Below are positions 1 through 8,214 of a DNA stretch of 64,000 bases, in pieces. This stretch comes from Metallyticus violacea (Eukaryota > Arthropoda > Insecta > Mantodea > Metallyticidae): assembly GCA_030762175.1 (NCBI GenBank), contig JAUJEO010000019.1, positions 5,896,001-5,960,000 on the forward strand, written 5' to 3'. Numbering within the stretch: the first letter of the stretch is position 1; every line of letters starts with the position of its first letter. The notes beneath the pieces were generated by a model. The model worked only from the letters and a program-made list of their open reading frames with translations. It was not told where the DNA came from and did no database searches. A program made the translations under genes and the position numbers.

Positions 1-85
1 AATCACTTTTTTTCCGTTCTTATTTGAGATAACTGGTTCTCTTTCATTATACTAGTTTGATAGCCTCAGACAAGCATATTATGCG

Positions 86-97
86 CAAATAATCTGG
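86..97 (+). repeat. Landmark variant CAAATAATCTGG
   Basis: A minor monomer variant replaces CAAAGAATCTCG with CAAATAATCTGG at monomer 86-97. It starts at 86, 7591, 13843, 15095, 21902, 33852, 37050, 44000, 51366, 57618, 58869 and 63038. Spacings such as 7505, 6252, 1252 and 6950 are close to 54, 45, 9 and 50 monomers. The unit after it usually carries CTTCTTC and an extra base that changes TTTCGAAG to TTTAAGAAG, making a 140-bp unit. This pair of monomers is a good landmark for the higher-order layout. Confidence 0.9.
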
Positions 98-381
98 AAA
101 AGAAAAAAATTTTTTTTCGAAGTTTGGAAACTTCCTTAGAATGACTTTTTTTCCATTCTTATTTGAGATAACTTCTTCTCTTTCATTATTTTAGTTTGAT
201 AGCCTTAGACAAGCATATTATGCGCAAAGAATCTCGAAAAGAAAAAAATTTTTTTTAAGAAGTTTGGAAACTTCGTTAGAATCACTTTTTTTCCGTTCTT
301 ATTTAAGATAACTTGTTCTCTTTCATTATACTAGTTTGATAGCCTTAGACAAGCATATTATGCGCAAAGAATCTCGAAAAG

Positions 382-396
382 AAAAAAATTTTTTTT
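382..396. other. A7T8 block in each monomer (example)
   Basis: Nearly every monomer holds an oligo-A run directly followed by an oligo-T run at monomer 103-117. The junction moves while the total usually stays 15: A7T8 here, A8T7 at 521-535, A9T6 at 660-674, A6T9 at 2050-2064 and A5T10 at 6080-6094. Exceptions exist, for example a 14-base block near 13,306 and a 17-base block near 32,617. Adjacent A- and T-tracts are known to affect DNA curvature and stiffness, so a role in nucleosome phasing is possible but not shown. Confidence 0.9.
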
Positions 397-414
397 CGAA
401 GTTTGGAAACTTCG
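397..414. other. 18-bp dyad symmetry in each monomer (example)
   Basis: CGAAGTTT and AAACTTCG are perfect inverted repeats separated by GG. The element lies at monomer 118-135, directly after the T run. Units ending CTTCC lose the outermost base pair. The GATTGG...CCTCG units carry two arm changes that do not compensate each other, so a hairpin is not strictly conserved. A second, looser inverted pair, TCGAAAA and TTTTCGA, brackets the A/T block just upstream and shares the CGA with this dyad. Dyads that can form cruciforms have been proposed as a feature of centromeric satellites lacking CENP-B boxes; applying that here is inference. Confidence 0.85.
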
Positions 415-418
415 TTAT

Positions 419-557
419 AATCACTTTTTTTCCGTTCTTATTTAAGATTACTGGTTCTCTTTCATTATACTAGTTTGATAGCCTCAGACAAGCATATTAT
501 GCGCAAAGAATCTCGAAAAGAAAAAAAATTTTTTTCGAAGTTTGGAAACTTCGTTAG
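419..557 (+). repeat. Representative 139-bp monomer (class A)
   Basis: This unit follows the class B unit at 280. It carries the class A states CTGG (site 35 = G) and CCTCAGAC (site 67 = C), plus the AAGATTACTGG sub-variant found in many class A units. Its A/T block is A8T7 (521-535), not A7T8, with the same total length of 15. In most units sites 35 and 67 change together, so the two classes are real subfamilies and not random mixtures. Units with mismatched states, such as the CTGG plus CCTTAGAC unit near 3,510-3,545, look recombinant. Confidence 0.93.
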
Positions 558-1312
558 AATCACTTTTTTTCCGTTCTTATTTGAGATAACTTGTTCTCTT
601 TCATTATACTAGTTTGATAGCCTGAGACAAGCATATTATGCGCAAAGAATCTCGAAAAGAAAAAAAAATTTTTTCGAAGTTTGGAAACTTCGTTAGAATC
701 ACTTTTTTTCCGTTCTTATTTGAGATAACTGGTTCTCTTTCATTATACTAGTTTGATAGCCTCAGACAAGCATATTATGCGCAAAGAATCTCGAAAAGAA
801 AAAAATTTTTTTTCGAAGTTTGGAAACTTCCTTAGAATCACTTTTTTTCCATTCTTATTTGAGATAACTTGTTCTCTTTCATTATACTAGTTTGATAGCC
901 TTAGACAAGCATATTATGCGCAAAGAATCTCGAAAAGAAAAAAATTTTTTTTCGAAGTTTGGAAACTTCGTTAGAATCACTTTTTTTCCGTTCTTAATTA
1001 AGATTACTGGTTCTCTTTCATTATACTAATTTGATAGGCTCAGACAAGCATATTATGCGCAAAGAATCTCGAAAAGAAAAAAATTTTTTTTCGAATTTTG
1101 GAAACTTCGTTAGAATCACTTTTTTTCCGTTCTTATTTGAGATAACTTGTTCTCTTTCATTATACTAGTTTGATAGCCTTAGACAAGCATATTATGCGCA
1201 AAGAATCTCGAAAAGAAAAAAAATTTTTTTCGAAGTTTGGAAACTTCGTTAGAATCACTTTTTTTCCGTTCTTATTTGAGATAACTGGTTCTCTTTCATT
1301 ATACTAGTTTGA

Positions 1313-1389
1313 TAGTCTCAGAAAAGCATATTATGCGCAAAGAATCTAGAAAAGAAAAAAAATTTTTTTCGAAGATTGGAAACCTCGTT
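1313..1389 (+). repeat. Landmark variant TCTCAGAA / ATCTAG / GATTGG / CCTCG
   Basis: Several linked changes mark this monomer type: TCTCAGAAAAGC (sites 64 and 71), ATCTAG (site 96), GATTGG (site 123) and AAACCTCG (site 132). The set recurs together across the array, for example near 2850-2915, 4790-4865, 5205-5280, 9650-9725, 12160-12235, 23690-23755, 38275-38350, 45085-45160 and 60790-60860. A few units carry CCTCAGAA instead, for example near 7430, 14940, 19105 and 33690. The linkage shows that whole monomers spread as units. Confidence 0.88.
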
Positions 1390-2077
1390 AGAATCACTTT
1401 TTTTCCGTTCTTATTTGAGATAACTGGTTCTCTTTCATTATACTAGTTTGATAGCCTCAGACAAGCATATTATGCGCAAAGAATCTCGAAAAGAAAAAAA
1501 TTTTTTTTCGAAGTTTGGAAACTTCCTTAGAATCACTTTTTTTACATTCTTATTTGAGATAACTTGTTCTCTTTCATTATACTAGTTTGATAGCCTTAGA
1601 CAAGCATATTATGCGCAAAGAATCTCGAAAAGAAAAAAATTTTTTTTCGAAGTTTGGAAACTTCGTTAGAATCACTTTTTTTCCGTTCTTATTTAAAATT
1701 ACTGGTTCTCTTTCATTATACTAGTTTGATAGCCTCAGACAAGCATATTATGCGCAAAGAATCTCGAAAAGAAAAAAATTTTTTTTCGAAGTTTGGAAAC
1801 TTCGTTAGAATCACTTTTTTTCCGTTCTTATTTAAGATTACTGGTTCTCTTTCATCATACTAGTTTGATAGCCTCAGACAAGCATATTATGCGCAAAGAA
1901 TCTCGAAAAGAAAAAAATTTTATTTCGAAGTTTGGAAACTTCGTTAGAATCACTTTTTTTCCGTTCTTATTTGAGATAACTGGTTCTCTTTCATTATACT
2001 ATTTTGATAGCCTCAGAAAAGCATATTATGCGCAAAGAATCTCTAAAAGAAAAAATTTTTTTTTCGAAGTTTGGAAA

Positions 2078-2094
2078 CTTCGTTGGAATCACTT
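2078..2094 (+). other. CENP-B-box-like half motif (example)
   Basis: The monomer junction reads CTTCGTTGGAATC followed by ACTT. Against the mammalian CENP-B box YTTCGTTGGAARCGGGA, 12 of the first 13 positions match, the exception being R versus T at position 12. The CGGG end, needed for CENP-B binding, is absent. The TTGG form occurs at 2078, 9027, 10555, 17087, 35149, 39181, 42099, 45992 and 52802. Most other units carry CTTCGTTAGAATC, with one further mismatch. The likeness may be chance, because the same bases also form the right arm of the dyad. Confidence 0.4.
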
Positions 2095-2160
2095 TTTTTC
2101 CGTTCTTATTTGAGATAACTGGTTCTCTTTCATTATACTAGTTTGATAGCCTCAGAAAAG

Positions 2161-2172
2161 CATAGGTATGCG
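2161..2172 (+). repeat. Landmark variant CATAGGTATGCG
   Basis: This variant replaces CATATTATGCG with CATAGGTATGCG (three changed bases). It occurs at 2161, 9110, 17170, 35232, 39264, 42182, 46075 and 52885. The previous unit always carries CTATTTTG, ATCTCTA, an A6T9 block and the TTGG junction, so the two units travel as a pair. Near 11,520 and 55,300 the pair has collapsed into a single fused monomer and the CATAGG signature is lost. Confidence 0.9.
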
Positions 2173-3469
2173 CAAAGAATCTCGAAAAGAAAAAAATTTT
2201 TTTTCGAAGTTTGGAAACTTCGTTAGAATCACTTTTTTTCCATTCTTATCTGAGATAACTGGTTCTCTTTCATTATACTAGTTTGATAGCCTCAGACAAG
2301 CATATTATGCGCAAAGAATCTCGAAAAGAAAAAAATTTTTTTTCGAAGTTTGGAAACTTCGTTAGAATCACTTTTTTTCCATTCTTATTTGAGATAACTT
2401 GTTCTCTTTCATTATACTTGTTTGATAGCCTTAGACAAGCATATTATGCGCAAAGAATCTCGAAAAGAAAAAAATTTTTTTTCGAAGTTTGGAAACTTCG
2501 TTAGAATCACTTTTTTTCCGTTCTTATTTGAGATAAATGGTTCTCTTTCATTATACTAGTTTGATAGCCTCAGACAAGCATATTATGCGCAAAGAATCTC
2601 GAAAAGAAAAAATTTTTTTTTCGAAGTTTGGAAACTTCGTTAGAATCACTTTTTTTCCGTTCTTATTTGAGATAACTTGTTCTCTTTCATTATACTAGTT
2701 TGATAGCCTTAGACAAGCATATTATGCGCAAAGAATCTCGAAAAGAAAAAAATTTTTTTTCGAAGTTTGGAAACTTCGTTAGAATCACTTTTTTTCCGTT
2801 CTTATTTGAGATAACTGGTTCTCTTTCATTATACTAGTTTGATAGTCTCAGAAAAGCATATTATGCGCAAAGAATCTAGAAAAGAAAAAAATTTTTTTTC
2901 GAAGATTGGAAACCTCGTTAGAATCACTTTTTTTCCGTTCTTATTTGAGATAACTGGTTCTCTTTCATTATACTAGTTTGATAGCCTCAGACAAGCATAT
3001 TATGCGCAAAGAATCTCGAAAAGAAAAAAATTTTTTTTCGAAGTTTGGAAACTTCCTTAGAATCACTTTTTTTCCATTCTTATTTGAGATAACTTGTTCT
3101 CTTTCATTATACTTGTTTGATAGCCTTAGACAAGCATATTATGCGCAAAGAATCTCGAAAAGAAAAAAATTTTTTTTCGAAGTTTGGAAACTTCGTTAGA
3201 ATCACTTTTTTTCAATTCTTATTTGAGATAACTGGTTCTCTTTCATTATACTAGTTTGATAGCCTCAGACAAGCATATTATGCGCAAAGAATCTCGAAAA
3301 GACAAAAATTTTTTTTCGAAGTTTGGAAACTTCGTTAGAATCACTTTTTTTCCATTCTTATTTGAGATAACTTGTTCTCTTTCATTATACTTGTTTGATA
3401 GCCTTAGACAAGCATATTATGCGCAAAGAATCTCGAAAAGAAAAAAATTTTTTTTCGAAGTTTGGAAAC

Positions 3470-3607
3470 TTCGTTATAATCACTTTTTTCCGTTCTTATT
3501 TAAGATTACTGGTTCTCTTTCATTATACTAGTTTGATAGCCTTAGACAAGCATATTATGCGCAAAGAATCTCGAAAAGAAAAAATTTTTTTTTCGAAGTT
3601 AGGAAAC
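3470..3607 (+). repeat. 138-bp monomer with T6 tract after TTATAATCAC
   Basis: Where the junction reads TTATAATCAC, many units have six T residues before CCG instead of seven, giving a 138-bp unit. This is seen near 3481, 5842, 10290, 12790, 15429, 19459, 21127, 22098, 24321, 26544, 27794, 29463, 30713 and 31823. Other TTATAATCAC units keep T7, as at 419, 7090 and 7925. The deletion therefore happened within one lineage of the TTAT units and then spread. It explains why several segment offsets are one or two bases short of an exact multiple of 139. Confidence 0.85.
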
Positions 3608-3716
3608 TTCGTTAGAATCACTTTTTTTCCGTTCTTATTTAAGATTACTGGTTCTCTTTCATTATACTAGTTTGATAGCCTCAGACAAGCATATTTTGCG
3701 CAAAGAATCTCGAAAA

Positions 3717-3732
3717 GATTAAAATTTTATTT
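3717..3732 (+). repeat. Landmark variant with broken A/T block (GATTAAAATTTTATTT)
   Basis: In this variant the A7T8 block is replaced by ATTAAAATTTTATTT, still 15 bases long, and the unit usually also carries CATATTTTGCG (CATATATTGCG at two copies). The G of GATT lies at 3717, 6218, 10665, 13166, 19834, 22473, 24696, 26641, 29560, 32060, 32477, 40820, 47631, 50132, 54440, 56941 and 61804, 17 in all. A related, milder form, AAATTTTATTTCG, is found in the unit before the CTATTTTG variant (for example near 1916 and 8870). Confidence 0.9.
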
Positions 3733-6700
3733 CGAAGTTTGGAAACTTCTTTAGAATCACTTTTTTTCCGTTCTTATTTGAGATAACTGGTTCTCTTTCA
3801 TTATACTAGTTTGATAGTCTCAGACAAGCATATTATGCGCAAAGAATCTCGAAAAGAAAAAAATTTTTTTTCGAAGTTTGGAAACTTCCTTAGAATCACT
3901 TTTTTTCCATTCTTATTTGAGATAACTTGTTCTCTTTGATTATACTAGTTTGATAGCCTTAGACAAGCATATTATGCGCAAAGAATCTCGAAAAGAAAAA
4001 AATTTTTTTTCGAAGTTTGGAAACTTCGTTAGAATCACTTTTTTTCCGTTCTTATTTAAGATTACTGGTTCTCTTTCATTATACTAGTTTGATAGCCTCA
4101 GACAAGCATATTATGCGCAAAGAATCTCGAAAAAAAAAAAATTTTATTTCTAAGTTTGGAAACTTCGTTAGAATCACTTTTTTTCCATTCTTATCTGAGA
4201 TAACTGGTTCTCTTTCATTATACTAGTTTGATAGCCTCAGACAAGCATATTATGCGTAAAGAATCTCGAAAAGAAAAAATTTTTTTTTCGAAGTTTGGAA
4301 ACTTCGTTAGAATCACTTTTTTTCCATTCTTATTTGAGATAACTTGTTCTCTTTCATTATACTTGTTTGATAGCCTTAGACAAGCATATTATGCGCAAAG
4401 AATCTCGAAAAGAAAAAAATTTTTTTTCGAAGTTTGGAAACTTCGTTAGAATCACTTTTTTTCCGTTCTTATCTGAGATAACTGGTTCTCTTTCATTATA
4501 CTAGTTTGATAGCCTCAGACAAGCATATTATGCGCAAAGAATCTCGAAAAGAAAAAAATTTTTTTTCGAAGTTTGGAAACTTCGTTAGAATCACTTTTTT
4601 TCCGTTCTTATTTGAGATAACTTGTTCTCTTTCATTATACTAGTTTGATAGCCTTAGACAAGCATATTATGCGCAAAGAATCTCGAAAAGAAAAAAATTT
4701 TTTTTCGAAGTTTGGAAACTTCGTTAGAATCACTTTTTTTCCGTTCTTATTTGAGATAACTGGTTCTCTTTCATTATACTAGTTTGATAGTCTCAGAAAA
4801 GCATATTATGCGCAAAGAATCTAGAAAAGAAAAAAATTTTTTTTCGAAGATTGGAAACCTCGTTAGAATCACTTTTTTTCCGTTCTTATTTGAGATAACT
4901 GGCTCTCTTTCATTATACTAGTTTGATAGCCTCAGACAAGCATATTATGCGCAAAGAATCTCGAAAAGAAAAAAATTTTTTTTCGAAGTTTGGAAACTTC
5001 CTTAGAATCACTTTTTTTCCATTCTTATTTGAGATAACTTGTTCTCTTTCATTATTCTTGTTTGATAGCCTTAGACAAGCATATTATGCGCAAAGAATCT
5101 CGAAAAGAAAAAAATTTTTTTTCGAAGTTTGGAAACTTCGTTAGAATCACTTTTTTTCCGTTCTTATTTGAGATAACTGGTTCTCTTTCATTATACTAGT
5201 TTGATAGTCTCAGAAAAGCATATTATGCGCAAAGAATCTAGAAAAGAAAAAAATTTTTTTTCGAAGATTGGAAACCTCGTTAGAATCACTTTTTTTCCGT
5301 TCTTATTTGAGATAACTGGTTCTCTTTCATTATACTAGTTTGATAGCCTCAGACAAGCATATTATGCGCAAAGAATCTCGAAAAGAAAAAAATTTTTTTT
5401 CGAAGTTTGGAAACTTCCTTAGAATCACTTTTTTTCCATTCTTATTTGAGATAACTTGTTCTCTTTCATTATACTTGTTTGATAGCCTTAGACAAGCATA
5501 TTATGCGCAAAGAATCTCGAAAAGAAAGAAATTTTTTTTCGAAGTTTGGAAACTTCGTTAGAATCACTTTTTTTCCGTTCTTATTTGAGATAACTGGTTC
5601 TCTTTCATTATACTAGTTTGATAGCCTCAGACAAGCATATTATGCGCAAAGAATCTCGAAAAGAAAAAAATTTTTTTTCGAAGTTTGGAAACTTCCTTAG
5701 AATCACTTTTTTTCCATTCTTATTTGAGATAACTTGTTCTCTTTCATTATACTTGTTTGATAGCCTTAGACAAGCATATTATGCGCAAAGAATCTCGAAA
5801 AGAAAAAAATTTTTTTTCGAAGTTTGGAAACTTCGTTATAATCACTTTTTTCCGTTCTTATTTAAGATTACTGGTTCTCTTTCATTATACTAGTTTGATA
5901 GCCTCAGACAAGCATATTATGCGCAAAGAATCTCGAAAAGAAAAACATTTTTTTTCGAAGTTTGGAAACTTCGTTAGAATCACTTTTTTTCCGTTCTTAT
6001 TTGAGATAACTTGTTCTCTTTCATTATACTAGTTTGATAGCCTTAGACAAGCATATTATGCGCAAAGAATCTCGAAAAGAAAAATTTTTTTTTTCGAAGT
6101 TAGGAAACTTCGTTAGAATCACTTTTTTTCCGTTCTTATTTAAGATTACTGGTTCTCTTTCATTATACTAGTTTGATAGCCTCAGACAAGCATATTTTGC
6201 GCAAAGAATCTCGAAAAGATTAAAATTTTATTTCGAAGTTTGGAAACTTCGTTAGAATCACTTTTTTTCCGTTCTTATTTGAGATAACTGGTTCTCTTTC
6301 ATTATACTAGTTTGATAGCCTCAGGCAAGCATATTATGCGCAAAGAATCTCGAAAAGAAAAAAATTTTTTTTCGAAGTTTGGAAACTTCCTTAGAATCAC
6401 TTTTTTTCCATTCTTATTTGAGATAACTTGTTCTCTTTCATTATACTAGTTTGATAGCCTTAGACAAGCATATTATGCGCAAAGAATCTCGAAAAGAAAA
6501 AAATTTTTTTTCGAAGTTTGGAAACTTCGTTAGAATCACTTTTTTTCCGTTCTTATTTAAGATAACTTGTTCTCTTTCATTATACTAGTTTGATAGCCTT
6601 AGACAAGCATATTATGCGCAAAGAATCTCGAAAAGAAAAAAATTTTTTTTCGAAGTTTGGAAACTTCCTTAGAATCACTTTTTTTCCATTCTTATTTGAG

Positions 6701-8214
6701 ATAACTTGTTCTCTTTCATTATACTTGTTTGATAGCCTTAGACAAGCATATTATGCGCAAAGAATCTCGAAAAGAAAAAATTTTTTTTCGAAGTTTGGAA
6801 ACTTCGTTAGAATCACTTTTTTTCCGTTCTTATTTGAGATAACTGGTTCTCTTTCATTATGCTAGTTTGATAGCCTCAGACAAGCATATTATGCGCAAAG
6901 AATCTCGAAAAGAAAAAAATTTTTTTTCGAAGTTTGGAAATTTCCTTAGAATCACTTTTTTTCCATTCTTATTTGAGATAACTTGTTCTCTTTCATTATA
7001 CTTGTTTGATAGCCTTAGACAAGCATATTATGCGCAAAGAATCTCGAAAAGAAAAAAATTTTTTTTCGAAGTTTGGAAACTTCGTTATAATCACTTTTTT
7101 TCCGTTCTTATTTAAGATTACTAGTTCTCTTTCATTATACTAGTTTGATAGCCTCAGACAAGCATATTATGCGCAAAGAATCTCGAAAAGAAAAAAATTT
7201 TTTTTCTAAGTTTGGAAACTTCGTTAGAATCACTTTTTTTCCGTTCTTATTTGAGATAACTTGTTCTCTTTCATTATACTAGTTTGATAGCCTTAGACAA
7301 GCATATTATGCGCAAATATTCTCGAAAAGAAAAAAATTTTTTTTCGAAGTTTGGAAACTTCGTTAGAATCACTTTTTTTCCGTTCTTATTTGAGATAACT
7401 GGTTCTCTTTCATTATACTAGTTTGATAGCCTCAGAAAAGCATATTATGCGCAAAGAATCTAGAAAAGAAAAAAATTTTTTTTCGAAGATTGGAAACCTC
7501 GTTAGAATCACTTTTTTTCCGTTCTTATTTGAGATAACTGGTTCTCTTTCATTATACTATTTTGATAGCCTCAGACAAGCATATTATGCGCAAATAATCT
7601 GGAAAAGAAAAAAATTTTTTTTCGAAGTTTGGAAACTTTCTTAGAATCACTTTTTTTCCATTCTTATTTGAGATAACTTCTTCTCTTTCATTATTCTAGT
7701 TTGATAGCCTTAGACAAGCATATTATGCGCAAAGAATCTCGAAAAGAAAGAAATTTTTTTTAAGATGTTTGGAAACTTCGTTAGAATCACTTTTTTTCCG
7801 TTCTTATTTAAGATAACTTGTTCTCTTTCATTATACTAGTTTGATAGCCTTAGACAAGCATATTATGCGCAAAGAATCTCGAAAAGAAAAAAATTTTTTT
7901 TCGAAGTTTGGAAACTTCGTTATAATCACTTTTTTTCCGTTCTTATTTAAGATTACTGGTTCTCTTTCATTATACTAGTTTGATAGCCTCAGACAAGCAT
8001 ATTATGCGCAAAGAATCTCGAAAAGAAAAAAAATTTTTTTCGAAGTTTGGAAACTTCGTTAGAATCACTTTTTTTCCGTTCTTATTTGAGATAACTTGTT
8101 CTCTTTCATTATACTAGTTTGATAGCCTGAGACAAGCATATTATGCGCAAAGAATCTCGAAAAGAAAAAAAATTTTTTTCGAAGTTTGGAAACTTCGTTA
8201 GAATCACTTTTTTT

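Larger units (their letters stand above)
280..418 (+). repeat. Representative 139-bp monomer (class B)
   Basis: This is one unit in the chosen phase. It begins with AATCAC and a T7 tract, then CCGTTC, an AAG-type variant at monomer 26-28, the class B states CTTG (site 35 = T) and CCTTAGAC (site 67 = T), ATGCGC, ATCTCG, the A7T8 block (382-396) and the 18-bp dyad (397-414). It ends TTAT instead of the usual TTAG, a variant at monomer position 139 that recurs through the array. The unit is shorter than the ~147 bp wrapped by a canonical nucleosome core. Confidence 0.95.

Noticed and set aside
46..56. TATA-like or bacterial -10 promoter motifs (CATTATACTAG)
   Set aside because: AT-rich repeats give such matches by chance in every unit, and nothing downstream needs a promoter. 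Satellite transcription cannot be judged from sequence alone.
382..414. Rho-independent terminator (dyad next to a T run)
   Set aside because: The T run precedes the dyad on the plus strand, the stem is AT-rich, and the element repeats in every monomer with no gene upstream. On the minus strand the order is suitable, but there is likewise no transcript to end.
1654..1863. More than a hundred short plus-strand open reading frames of about 61-128 codons with near-identical products
   Set aside because: They are all translations of the same 139-bp unit. Because 139 leaves remainder 1 on division by 3, one frame runs through the monomer in successive frames until a stop. Starts and stops follow monomer phase, indels break them freely, and there is no codon bias, conserved domain or unique flank. 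They are not genes.
2078..2094. Functional CENP-B box
   Set aside because: Only the left part resembles the box; the required CGGG is missing in every unit. It is kept as a low-confidence likeness, not as a binding site.
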